64,000 nucleotides of DNA from assembly GCA_001414485.1 (NCBI GenBank), contig LLEY01000165.1:62001-126000 (forward strand), written 5' to 3'. This DNA comes from Calycina herbarum. Lineage: Eukaryota > Ascomycota > Leotiomycetes > Helotiales > Pezizellaceae. Each line of letters starts with the position of its first letter. Positions within the stretch are counted from its first letter, which is position 1. The position numbers were made by a program, and so were the translations under genes. The notes under the pieces are model-generated. The model saw only the letters and a list, made by a program, of their open reading frames with translations, did no database searches and had not been told where the DNA came from. Shown piece after piece: positions 1 through 11,552 of this stretch.

Positions 1-1388
1 CTAGTCAAAATCTCATACGCAACCTGTGCACCAGCAAGTGCAGTCTGTTCCCCAACCCCATCATAAGCCGGCGCAACCTCCACAATATCAGCACCCACAA
101 TATTCAACCCCTCCACCCCCCTCAAAATCCGAATCAACTCCCTACTACTCCATCCCCCAGCCTCGGGAGTTCCAGTTCCAGGAGCCAATCCCGGATCAAG
201 AACATCGATATCAACCGATAAATAAACCGGAGTTTCAGTACCCATTCTCTTCATAATCGCTTCAATGACACCTTTTGGACCGAGCTCGTCGATATCGTCT
301 GCTTCGATACGAAGGAACCCCTGTGCTGTATCATCGTCGTAGTCTGCCCAGTCGTCTCCAGATAGCCGGGTGCGAAGTCCAGCATGCACGGAAGAACCAT
401 TCATGATCAACCCCTCATTCGAAGCAAGCCAAAACATAGAACCATGATTATACTGCGCCTGTTTACTAGGCCAGGGACTAGGATATTTCTCGGGATGCCA
501 AGTATCCAAATGGGCATCAAAATGCAGCACCGCAATGGGTTGACCATAAACCTTTTTCAAGCCTCTCAAAGCAGCGAGAGCAAGCGAGTGATCTCCGCCT
601 AACGAGATGAATTTTGTATGGGAAATGGCGGAGGAGAGAGGAGAGCGATGACCGAGTTCTAGGTAGGCGGAGGTCATTTGTTCTAGGGCTACGGCGTTAT
701 CGAAGGGTGTTACGGGGATGTCTCCGCAGTCGAGGATTTTGGCCCATGATAAGTAAGGGTTTATGCCCCCGCGGAAGTTGAAGCCTCGGAAGGAGGTTTG
801 TCGGGCTGAGGCGGCGCGGATTGCTCGTGGGCCGAAACGTGCTCCTGTTTATATCTTTAGAAGTTGAGCTTTGTAGATGGTGTTGAGAAGTGATGTTGAG
901 TAATTGGAAAACACGAACCTGGACGGTAGGAAACCGCTGTGTCGAATGGTACTCCGATGATACCTACATCGAAGAGGGTGTCTGGTTTTGTGAGACATTT
1001 TACATGCTCAAGGTGAGCAAAGGAGTTTACTCCTGAAAATCCCCACTGTGATGGTTGTCAGTATTTTGGATTGAATCGAGAAAGTCGAAAGTGTGCAAAT
1101 GTAAAAGGAAATCCAAGAGATTCAAAGATGTGAATGAAGATTTTCAGAATCAAGCTTCAAAACTCATTGAGTTGTAACGTGAGATAGGGACTTTTATCCA
1201 GTTTAAAAAGATTTAAGACTCACCTCAAAACTCCATTTCCTCTCCAATTCCTCAGGTGAATCCTGACTGTACTCCCGTTCATGCAGTGGGACCTCCTTCT
1301 CTCCGTCCTCTGCATGATGAGAGTGGGCTGTTACACCGCTGATCACCCCACCTATCAAAGCACTGCAAATTGACGATGAAAATTTCAT
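1..1388 (-). CDS. Agmatinase-like ureohydrolase, secreted, 3' end outside window
   Basis: Predicted to hydrolyse the guanidino group of agmatine or a related substrate (arginase/agmatinase family, binuclear Mn). Three exons are visible: 1224-1388, 919-1045 and 1-844. Their joins keep the frame and use GT-AG sites. The product starts with a hydrophobic segment ([19 protein letters not shown]) that looks like a signal peptide, followed by a His/acidic stretch. Metal-ligand motifs seen are [13 protein letters not shown] and [19 protein letters not shown], and [12 protein letters not shown] lies near the end. The reading frame is still open at base 1, so the last residues are missing. Family membership is firm; the exact substrate is not, because several fungal ureohydrolases share these motifs. 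The signal peptide is unusual for cytosolic agmatinase and suggests a secreted or vacuolar branch. Confidence 0.93.
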
Positions 1389-2449
1389 TGCTTCTTTACT
1401 TCTCTCAAAATCGAGTATGAAAACGAAGGATGATATGTGAAAGAATGAAGGCTGAGTTGAAAGCTGATATATGAGGTGGTGATAGTGGGGATCTTCCGGG
1501 AGGAACCTTGTTTACCCCACTTCTGATCTTCGATAGTGAATCCGATTTTTGAGCTCCGATTCCGCATGAGAGCTCGGAATTGATATTTTTATTACTTGAT
1601 AGATGGTGTCATGTTGATATGAAATTGTGGTTGTGATATTAAGTCGGTAGAATTAGGGGGCTCTACTACGATTGCTAAAAAGTACTAGCCACGAGAAAAT
1701 ATACGAGTAAGCAACCAAATTAACAAGTAGGCCGTACAAAGATCGGGGGTCAAAAAAGGTCGCTAGTAAGCTGCTAAAGGGTCGAGCGAGCCATCGATTG
1801 TCGAGTAAGCTACTAAGTCATGGATCAAGCAAAAAACCAAGCAAATAGTAGGGGCCAAAAGGAAAGTTGTGAGTAAGCGAGAAAAAATCGTTCGTTTCCT
1901 TCAATTACATAGCATTTAGTAAAAATCTTTCAAGTCACTTGAAGGGTTTCCTTGACAAAAATGAGGCACCTCGCAATAAGTACTCGCTGAAGTAGGCTTG
2001 GATTCAAGTCATGAAATGAAGTGCCCATTTCAAGTGTAAAATTAGACTATGGAGTACTGAGATAGGAGTGGGCATACCGACAAGCGAGGGGGGGAATCTT
2101 TTCGCTTGGCTGTTCTTCCATCTTCGTACACCCGAGAGAATATATTGTTTTAGAAGTTTAGTATAATAAGATGAAATGAATAAACCTACAAGAAGAGTTT
2201 ACTTAATAGATTTCCATTGATTCTAATCATCGTATGCTACTCTGTTGGATTGACTGAATTGTTCTAGGCGCTCTAGAATAATATCTTTTGATTATGTATT
2301 GTTCAGGTGCACGAGGAACTTTGGTAGGGATTCTTGAATAGATAGAGGAGTCCTTCGATAAAGGATTTCTGATTGAGCTTGGCTAATATATTATGCAGTC
2401 CATATGTCCAATTTCCGAACCCAGAGAAATCATAGCCAGAGCTTTGTAT
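1389..2449. other. Intergenic region with degenerate 'gagtaagct' motifs
   Basis: No convincing gene. This holds the 5' side of the agmatinase gene and the 3' side of the SET gene. Between about 1690 and 1880 a loose motif resembling gcgagtaagctactaag recurs several times. A related, denser cluster in opposite orientation lies at 11.9-12.1 kb. A 60-aa minus-strand frame at 1385-1567 overlaps the agmatinase 5' end and shows nothing recognisable. Confidence 0.5.
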
Positions 2450-3512
2450 TTACCAAGCCTTTCTAAGTCCAGGGCACCTCTTGAACATTCCCAGCCGTTC
2501 AGCAAAGCCACGATCAGCAGGGTCCCCGCGGCCATAAAGTTTGAAAGCCACACAAAATCTCGGAAACCAGGTTTCCTGCTGCGTAGCAAGCAAAGCAATT
2601 CTGCGGTTCTCCTCCGTCATCAAGATGGTCGCCAATTGTAGTATTCTTGGCACCATCTCTTGAAGCAAAAACTGGTCCAGCAACCCCTCCTGTTCCAATA
2701 GAAACATCGCCAGAATGTAACAGATGAACATGGAAGAGATGGGTATACTAGAATCTTCCGCATCTCTCTTCAATTTTGCTTCGAAGATGATTGGTGAGGT
2801 GGAATTCTGCTTTTTCCCATCCAAATCCGCCCCATATATAAGATACTTCAGTCCCCGGAGAAGTCGTCTTCGCATGTCGCTGAGTTGCTGAAAAAGGGTG
2901 TCGGGCAAACAGGCTTTACATTTGCACACAAAACCCAATCGCTGATGGCGTTCAAGAGCAGGTCTACATTCAGAGGCCGGGTGGTGAGAGAAAGTGATTT
3001 CTTCGCCAGCTTCGATGTCTCTGGTAGTCGTAAGACTATGAGGGGTACCTTTACCATTACCCCCAACCGTTGCATTGACGAAACAGCAAGAATGATTGAA
3101 GCGCGAAGAAAGGATGAAGAAACCTTCTGCTGGAGGGTGCTTGTCGTGCGGAAGCGAGGTGTTGTCACTAAAGACACATCTCATGCTTGTGAAGGGCTCC
3201 AAGCCCTTGTATCGGAGGCCCAAGAATCTTGATTTTTCAATAGATCCCAACTTCAGGAAGGCAGCCCAAACTTCTTCTTCGGTGATTTTGTGGTGTAACT
3301 TTGGGATGCTGAATAGAGGTTTCTCTTGCAAGATTATGCCTCCTTGCTCGATTCGTCTTGTAGCGAAACCTCCCCAGCCCTTTCCGGGTGAGGGCTTCAA
3401 TTCGAATGGAGCATTGTTGGGGAGTAGGATACTTCGATATGCTAGACAGGAGGAACGGGTCAATTTATGCTACCGTGAAGTGACTTGGCGACTTATGATG
3501 CTCTCGAGACAT
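2450..3512 (-). CDS. SET-domain protein (putative lysine methyltransferase family)
   Basis: The main exon (2450-3441) encodes about 330 residues of a fungal SET protein. The N-terminal SET part reads GKGWGGFATRRIEQG. The core motif is FNHSCCFVN, followed by GEEITFSHH, and the cysteine-rich post-SET segment is FVCKCKAC. Where SET enzymes usually end this motif with tyrosine (GEExxxxY) this protein has histidine, so methyltransferase activity is doubtful. The main frame has no ATG before the SET domain. I infer a small first exon 3485-3512 starting at ATG 3512 and joined through a 43-bp intron (GTCACT...CTAG); this start is tentative. The C-terminal 130 residues are helical-looking without a recognised domain. 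Substrate unknown. Confidence 0.8.
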
Positions 3513-4327
3513 TGTCTGCTAGCGAGCTAGACTGCTGATTATCTGGTTACTTTAGTGTCTCCGCAGACCGAAAAAAGAAAGCTTGACAGTAAAATGCCCC
3601 GATGTCAGAATGCTGAAGATGTTTCTTCCTGGGTGAGGCAAATCTCAGGACAAACAAATCTGCAAACGCAGGCGTTGAAGGTCTGGCCTACCTACCACGT
3701 GATCGCCTTCCTAGACGTTTCCAAAGAACAAACTGTGTCAGAAGCTGCTGCTTCTCATCTGATCCACTTAACTTTAGTTCGTCTTCTGACGAGGAAAAGG
3801 GAAGTAGTCTATCGTCGGTTTACAAATTATTCGTACAATCAGGTTGATGGTAAGAACAACTTAGGCTACAGTCAACTTAGGAGAATCAACTGCAATCGCC
3901 CCTCGTCAGTCTGAGCTTCCTAGAGCACTGAAATCAGTCGTTCCAGGACTTCTCGCACTACACCTTCTCGTGAGTACACTGTTCCCTTGGAAGCAGACCC
4001 AAGCTCTCAGAGCAGCCCAATACTCGACCATTGCACCATTTGCTGATAACGAAAGTGCGGTTAACCCTTGGAACTTCTCAGTGCTGAATGCAATCCAGGA
4101 TCCGAAGATAGGATCGACCATTGCACTTCTTACGCATAATGCGAGTGCGATTAATATTTTGGAGTTTCTCGATGCCGAATGGAGCGAGATCTCGTAATAA
4201 CTTTCGGACCACCCGGAGATTATTTATCCGAACTGAGTAAACATTGCGGGGTGATTACTTCGACTTCAAATAACAAAACAACAATAATACCAACTTCCTA
4301 CGACTTTTTAGACAACCGAACTCGGAA
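3513..4327. other. Intergenic region with a 90-bp imperfect duplication
   Basis: No convincing gene. A frame at 3555-3914 has no family resemblance and no supporting context. The 3' part carries a diverged tandem duplication (separate entry), and the last bases are the 5' flank of the 2EXR gene. Confidence 0.45.
4024..4190 (+). repeat. Two diverged copies of a 90-bp unit
   Basis: The segment beginning tcgaccattgcac at 4024 recurs at 4114, a period of exactly 90 bp, with similar following bases (gataacgaaagtgcggttaa versus cataatgcgagtgcgattaa). In the plus frame this gives two 30-residue repeats starting STIAPFADNESAV and STIALLTHNASAI. No ATG opens this frame, so it may be the relic of a repeat-containing gene. 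Confidence 0.55.
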
Positions 4328-5020
4328 ATGGAGGCCGCCACGAAAGACCAAGACAGTAACGAAACTGCTGCCACCAGCACGAACCTGGCTGAGCCCGTCT
4401 CTTCTCAACCCATGTTCCCCCGTTTCCAGGAGTTACCCTTCGAGCTGAGAATGGCTGTATGGGAGCATTTTCTGCCTCCTCCGCGCCATATCAAATTCCG
4501 GTGCGAAAAAGCACACAACCCAGTAAACAAACGCCGCTTCGCCAAATCGTTCACTTCAAACCAACCCCTCACCATTCTCCTCCAAATCTGCCACGAAACA
4601 CGCGACTTTATACTCGCCTCCTACCAACCTCATTTCCGAACCGAACATTCACCGACATACACATACATATCATTCAAACAAGATACCGTTTCCCTTGAAG
4701 ATGGCGTGTTGAGCCATTTGAAACGTATGGAATTGGATGGGATTGAGAAGCTGGAGCTAGCGGTTCAGGATGCTGCCTATTTTGCACACTACAATTTGGA
4801 AATTTTGAAGGGAATGAAGGCATTAAAGGAGCTTATCCTTCAAGATCAAATGGGGGGGAGAATTATCGCAGTGTGGGACACTCGGCCTTGGAATACTAGA
4901 GTGGCGGCCGATTTCGAGGAAGCAATGACGTTAGACCCTGGAGTGAGTTCTTTTTTCTTTGGATTGGACCAAGAAGGAATGGTGACGAGTCCGCTTCCTT
5001 TGAACTTACCAGCTGAATAA
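4328..5020 (+). CDS. 2EXR domain protein, single exon
   Basis: The 230-aa product opens with a low-complexity Thr/Ser/Ala-rich leader. At about residues 30-58 it has the block FPRFQELPFELRMAVWEHFL..PRHIKF. This block, with its FxxLPxElRxxIW signature, defines the fungal 2EXR (F-box-like) family. These proteins are abundant in Pezizomycotina and their biochemical role is unknown. The segment LTILLQICHETRDFIL is the second typical 2EXR helix. No introns, transmembrane segments or signal peptide are evident. The ATG at 4328 is the first in frame. Confidence 0.85.
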   Translation: MEAATKDQDSNETAATSTNLAEPVSSQPMFPRFQELPFELRMAVWEHFLPPPRHIKFRCEKAHNPVNKRRFAKSFTSNQPLTILLQICHETRDFILASYQPHFRTEHSPTYTYISFKQDTVSLEDGVLSHLKRMELDGIEKLELAVQDAAYFAHYNLEILKGMKALKELILQDQMGGRIIAVWDTRPWNTRVAADFEEAMTLDPGVSSFFFGLDQEGMVTSPLPLNLPAE

Positions 5021-6586
5021 TTTCGAAACTTGTCTTACTGGTCTAGTGTTACCGTAGTGTTGACACCAAGGCTGTTGACTTGTTTTTATTTTCAAATTGT
5101 GTAATAAATCAATGCTAACGCTGGCTGTATTAGTGGGAATGTCCAAGAGTCAGAATTATGAATGGAGAGGAAGAACTTGTTACACTCGAAAGTGGTGCAG
5201 CAATTCCAGGCTGGGTTCCCGAGGATCCAGAGCAGTGAGTAAATCTACACCTGAATATTTGGGGGATGCTGAAATTGTTGTTAGGGCTTCTACTGAACTA
5301 GTTGTTCGGGTTTCTACCTACGATCCTACAGGCACGATTTGATGATTATAAAGTCCCCCCCTTGTGTAGGGTAGATGCCGATGATAAGCAGCCAATCATT
5401 ATCCTTCCTACCGAACGCTTGGCTACTTTTGAATACCTCTTTGTCTTGTATCTAATATTCGGTAGAGATTTGCGTAATTGCTGCGGCCGGTAAAGAACAC
5501 ACGAAAGCCAACCTGCTTAAATTTGGGGTGATCTTCGTTGATCTACACCTTGCTTCCAAAGATGAGAAAATACGAACTTTCTTTATTCCTCTTGTCAGTG
5601 TAGTGTATTATCATGCTCATGCCATTTTGACTTCCTTGGTTTACTATGGTCTCGTAATCTTTTTTTTCTTTCTTCCAGGGGTTCTCATTGGAAGTTGATT
5701 GAACATTGAGTTTATCGCCTGCTATCTACTTCGTGTCCTAATGGTACTAGAAAATACAGCAATATTCATTCGTCAGATTTGCTCCGAAATGATTTGCAGT
5801 CAGCCCTGTGATTTTATCGCTTGGCGGCTACCTGAATGCGGGGTCAAACTTTGAGATCATCTCAATCGGGGCTGTGTTTAGTGAGATGATCTTCGCTTTT
5901 AGGCAAGGATTATGGGAATTATGACCTAGTTGTCTACTCACCTGGAGTTTGATACGCACTACACTAGTAAGTGTTTTCTTTCCTAAATGCCGCCAATTCT
6001 TCGTATCGTTGATGTTCATTCATGGCCCATACGCGCGTCCAATGTTCAAAGGAGGAAGTTGATAGGTATTATTCATTCCAAACCCCTCGATTTTCTCGTA
6101 TTGAAAAATTGAGCATGTAAGTTAAGTGTGTGTACCCGAGAGAAGGATTTTGCTTGGCTGTCCTACTCGGGCCGCAGGCGGCGCATTGAGCCTCCTTCGT
6201 CTCGCTTGATCTCCATAGCCACAACAACAGCGGCATCGTTTGCTGTCTTCACTGGCCCCAGATCCAACTTACTGTGCTCCCACAAGCGATGCGCGGTACA
6301 CGGTAGGCTACGTAAAATTGACGTCTGGTTCCTCATTTACTGCCTTGTCTCCAACGCCCAAGGCACATCGTGTTTCATCCCCCAACCTTCAATCTATACA
6401 GGCATCTGGCATGGCCCCTCACCTCTAGAGACTCTGTCGTTCTTTCCCAACCAACATTGCAAGTTGGCCGATGGTCAATTGGTTGGCGACACCTCACTGC
6501 GAACATTCAAAGACCCTTTAATACTTTCATCACCCCTTCCATCACGCACGATCCTTCCACCACTCACCCTCGACAACGAACTCACG
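5021..6586. other. Intergenic region upstream of the ABC-A gene
   Basis: About 1.57 kb with only short frames that show no recognisable domain and no splice-compatible joins. The reading frame of ABC-A exon 1 stays open upstream to about 6128, but that part lacks family resemblance and is taken as 5' leader. I see no tRNA or repeat here. Confidence 0.4.
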
Positions 6587-9500
6587 ATGGTCGCCTTTCA
6601 ACCAGCCCAATGGCGGCGCATCCAGCGACAAACAATTACACTCATGCAAAAGAACTTCCTCGTCTTCTCTAAAGCACCCATTTCCACGATTTTGAGATGC
6701 CTCATTTTCCCAATTGCCGTCACTCTGGTCTTCGTTCTTCTCAAACACATCGGCGACATTGATCGAGGATATGGTTCTACGAAAAACGATTGGGGCATTG
6801 CAACTAAAACTTTTCCAGTCAAGGACCTAGCATCGGCCATCAAAGCATCCTCTTCGCAGAAATTGGTATTCGTTCGAAATGGAGTAGCAGGAGCAGAAAT
6901 TGACTCGGCTATCAAAGGTATCCTTGGACAGCCCGGTATGGAATCTATCCCCTCAAATACTGTCGACGATCCAAATGAGCTTTTCAACTTGTGCAAGCAA
7001 TCTCTTCAAGGATACAGTGATTGTTTTGCAGCTGTTCTCTTCCAGACTTCCAACGAAACGACCATCGAATATACTATCGCAGTCGATTCCACGTTTGTGG
7101 GTAGCTACAACTCCTATGGCAGCTACCTAGATGATGATTCCAAGACTTCCAAAACACTTCTCCCCCTCCAGTGGGCTTTGAATTCTCATCTGGGGGGCTT
7201 TTCAGCGATCGCTAAACCATCGGTGCAACCAAGAGGTGGCAATAACTATGTATCGTCGTACGAGCCTCCTACGTATAGCAAGGCCGAATTCTGGTAGGTT
7301 CAGTGGTATTCTGCGTATCTTGTAACTTGGCTAACCAATACCAGGCTTTCGCTAGTTGCCAGTTTCGTTGCACCGGTCTTTATCCTAATTCTAATTGGCG
7401 TCGTTTACCACCTTGCTATCTTCGTTGCGACTGAGCGAGAAACCTCCATGGCAGAGCTGATGGCTGCACAGAAAATCTCCATCACACCTCGGATTCTCTC
7501 GACCTTCATGTCGTTCTTCATCCTCTACTTTCCCGGATTCCTGGCCTGCTCAATACTTCTTTCTCGGATTCTATTCATTAAAACAAACGGTCTTCTGATC
7601 TTTTTCCTCACCGTCTTGGCAGGTGCATCTACGATTGCGTCGGCCCATTTTCTTGCTTCTTTCTTTCAGAAGGCTCAACTTGCTGGATTGTATACATCAA
7701 CTTTGGTTTTTGCTTTGGCTCTCGTCACACTGGCTACGTCTCTGACTGTCGATGATCCACGTGTCCAGGTTACCGCACTGTCTGCTGTTTTCCCTCCGAT
7801 TACCTGGGTTACTTTGATCGGAGATATTGCTCGACGTGAGTACTACCTACAACGGTTTTCCCTCGCGCCAATCCAGGGCAGCCAGAAAGAAGTCGATGGG
7901 GACGTGGTTAAATACCAGGTTATGAGTGGATACCTTTACGTCTTATTCTTCATCCTCCAAATTGCCATATATTCTGCAGCAACCTATGCTGTTGAGCGTG
8001 GTTTGTGGGGCGTTACAAGAAAATACTCTACTATCCAGGCTTCCAGTGATGTTGCGGTTCGTTGTACAAATCTCTCCAAGACATATGATGCCAAACGACG
8101 TTGGTATTGGCCATTCTCAAGAAAAGGAGGTCCAGTAAAAGCTGTGGACAGTTTGAATCTCGAGGTCAAAAAAGGGTCTGTGACTTTCTTACTCGGCCCC
8201 AATGGCTGTGGTAAAACCACAATATTGCAGTCCGTTGCTGGCATGACTGCAATGGACAAAGGTAGTCAACTTGAACTCAATGAAGCCGGTCTTGTATTTG
8301 GGATTTGTCCTCAGAACAATGTAAGTGACTACCTTTTATTCGTTGATTCTGTACTAATTGTTTTAGGTATTTTGGGAGAATTTGACAGTCCAAGAACACA
8401 TCAAGATATGGAGAAAATTAAAGACTGCAGCATTTGAGGATCTCACTACTGATGACGACGACGTATTGATGGAATGCGATTTGTTGGAAAAGACAAATGC
8501 GCGTGCTAAGACCCTCAGTGGTGGCCAAATGAGAAAACTCCAACTTGCCATCGCATTCGTGGGAGGCTCAAAGGTTTGCTGCATTGACGAAGCATCCTCT
8601 GGACTCGACCCATTGTCCCGACGTAACATATGGAACATTATCCAAAAAGGACATGCCCGTCGTAGCATTCTCGTCACCACGCACTTCCTGGATGAAGCCG
8701 ATGTCTTGGCCGATCACATTGCTATCGTCTACAAAGGCAAGCTTGTTTGCGAGGGTCCAGCACCATCTTTGAAAGCTACCTTTGGAGAAAACTACTTGAT
8801 TCGCAGCAACGATGAATCCGATGATGAAAGCGAAGTTCACCAAGCATCCAATTCTGGTGAAGCTACTCAAAAGGTGCTTGAACTAGAGAAAGGGTCAAAT
8901 GGAAAAACATATCGTTGTTCATATCCAACATTAGAGCAAGTCTTCCTCAGGGTCACCTCTGAATCCGCTGCAGTAATTCGTCAAGCTGGTGGTGATGGTA
9001 TTATCGGCGACGATATTACCGCCGTCGCTTCCCCAACAAACGAGAAAGAACCTGAAGTCGTTGAGCACAACGCTGCCGCAGATCTTGATCTGGATATCGG
9101 CCAATCCATCGATTTCGTACGACAAGTCAAAGCGCTCCTTGGAAAGCGTTACGCTCTGCTCACCCAGAAGGCTGGTTGGATATCTTACGGAATCAACTTG
9201 ATCATCCCAATCATCATAGCCGCAGCGCTAGCCAAGTATGTTTTAAAATTTAAACCATACCAAACTTGTGCTACCAACGCCGAGCTTCTACGCAACGCAT
9301 CGGATACAGACTCTTATCCGTCATCAAGCAATCCTATGGCAATGCAAAAGTTTGGACCTCTAGAGTACACTTACGCTTCAAGTCTCTATGGCAGTCCAGT
9401 TGCAGTTCTCGGTCCTGCTTCCCAGTTCTCTGGTGACGTACAAGACCAACTGTATTACGACAGTGTAGCTAAATTCGGGTCATCCTATTCCTACGGGACG

Positions 9501-11552
9501 TCCTCCACAAATATATCCAGTCGCCTCAGTAACCGATTAACTGTTAATTCTACCGAAGATTTAATAGCCCAGTTTTCTGACAAATCATCTTCTTACTCTT
9601 CGAATACTATTGCTGTACCAATATGGGCTCCAACCCCTGAGAGTGCAATCTTCTTCTATGATACAGCCGAAGACAATTCTGGCTTGTCGGCTAATGTTAT
9701 CGGATTCAACTATCTCACAAATCGAATTGCGAATGCTACCAATACACCTGCAGGCGCAAAGAGAGTCGTTTCTTATCTCCGAACAATGCGAGTTCCGGGT
9801 AACACCGTCAATTTTTACATGATGCCTCTCACAGTTCTGATTGTTCTGGCTTTCATTGCGTGCACTAGTATATCAGTCATTTATCCAGTGTACGAAAGAG
9901 TCAACCGTGTCAGGGCCCTCCAGTATTGCAACGGTGTATCGCCAGCTGCTCTCTGGGTTGCGTACTTATTGTTCGACATGCAATTTATTATCTTCCAGGC
10001 CATATTTGTTTACGGGTTGCTTTTTGCTTCCGTCCCGGCAGTTTGGTATCAAGGCAGCTATATCTTTGGCGCATTTATTCTATTCGGGATAGCTACCTAT
10101 CTTGGATGCTACTTGCTTTCTCTTTTCGTCAAGAAAGCCGCTTTTGCTATCGCAGCTGGGGTACACGTTTTACTGTTTATATGCTTCTTAATGGGTTATG
10201 TTGGCGCTCAAGGGACAGCGGGGCCTAACCTACACAAGACTTACTCGGCTCTTCAATATGGTCTCGGCCTGACATCACCAGCGGCAAACCTCGCTAGAGC
10301 ACTTTGGTTAGCTTGCAATGGTTTTGAGATTCTTTGTGGAAAATACGGAGATGCAGATACCTCGAGCCCATTCGCTTACGTTCGGTATGGAAGTGTTTAT
10401 TTCAATCTCATTCTCCAAATCCTATTCCTCATTGCCATGCTCGTCATCCACGAGTATGGAAGTGCAGATTGGATCCGTCGAAATATCACTCAAAGAGGAT
10501 TACCAGCACACCTCAACTACATTCTTGAATCCTCTAACTCGGAAGCAATCGCTGGGCACAAGAATATTGCCTCCTCCACCACATCTCCGACGGACGAAAT
10601 AGTCGAAGTTTCTCATCTAACTAAATACTTCAACAAGCTGTCGGCGGTAGAAGACGTTTCCTTTTCAATCAAGTCCAACTCCACCCTTGCCCTTCTTGGA
10701 AGCAACGGTGCGGGCAAAACGACAATTGTCAACATGATCCGCGGCGTCTTAATTCCAAACTTCGGTTCCATAACCCTAGACAACATCAACGTCCTCACCG
10801 AAGGTCAAAAGGCCAGAGTCCACATGGGGGTATGTCCCCAAGACGACGCAATCGATAATCTCACAGTCTCCCAAACCCTCCGTTTCTACGGAACCGTCAA
10901 AGGACTCAAGAACGTAGATGATAACGTGGAGAAAGTCCTCGAGGCACTGAAGATTACTACTTTTCGAAATTACGCTGTTGCTGCGCTATCTGGCGGTACA
11001 AGAAGAAAACTGTCTGTTGCTATCGCACTTCTTGGAAACCCGAGGGTTTTGTTACTTGATGAACCTTCAACTGGTCAGGATGCTGGAGCAAAACGTATTC
11101 TTTGGAAGGCACTGAAGGACGTTTCCTCAAACCGAGCTATCCTTCTCACAACACACTCCATGGAAGAGGCTGAGGCTCTGGCAACAGGTGTCGCAATCAT
11201 GGGTACCAAGATGTTGGCAAAGGGAACACTTTCAGAACTCCAAGTCGAATACGGCGGCATGTTTATGGTGCGCGCTGTTAGGGAAGTCGGTACAAACCCC
11301 GGGAATGTCGAGCAGATTGTTCGTTCGTCATTCTCTGGAGTTCGAAACTATCAAGATGGTTGTGGACAGATTAGTTTCAATCTTCCTTTCGAGAAAGAGA
11401 AACTTGGTTCGATCATGCAATGCATGGAGTACTTGAAGGAGAATGCTGCTGCTGATGTGAAAGTCATCAGTGATTATACGATTAATAGTCCATCGCTGGA
11501 GGAGGTCTTCATAAATGTTGCAAGAGAATCGGGAGTTACTGTTGGAGTTTGA
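6587..11552 (+). CDS. Full-size ABC transporter, subfamily A type
   Basis: ATP-driven membrane transporter of about 1622 aa, probably moving lipids or amphipathic compounds. Exons 6587-7293, 7345-8320 and 8367-11552 join in frame with GT-AG introns of 51 and 46 bp. The order is TM helix, large extracellular loop, TM block, NBD1, TM, loop, TM block, NBD2, as in ABCA proteins. NBD1 has Walker A LGPNGCGKTT (about residue 519), signature LSGGQMRK (about 611), Walker B CCIDEASSGLD (about 630) and VTTHFLDEAD. NBD2 has LGSNGAGKTT (about 1338), LSGGTRRK (about 1435), VLLLDEPSTGQD (about 1455) and LTTHSMEEAEAL. Both sites look ATP-competent. I chose ATG 6587 because MVAFQPAQWRRIQRQT leads straight into the first TM helix. 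A Zn2Cys6 regulator and an MFS exporter follow on the same strand. Confidence 0.93.

Noticed and set aside
26..602. Plus-strand frames overlapping the agmatinase exon 3
   Set aside because: They are proline/serine-rich shadows of the minus-strand gene, which shows clear metal-binding motifs.
6128..6586. N-terminal extension of the ABC-A first exon
   Set aside because: The open frame upstream of ATG 6587 has no family resemblance, and the conserved start MVAFQPAQWRR leads directly into TM1.
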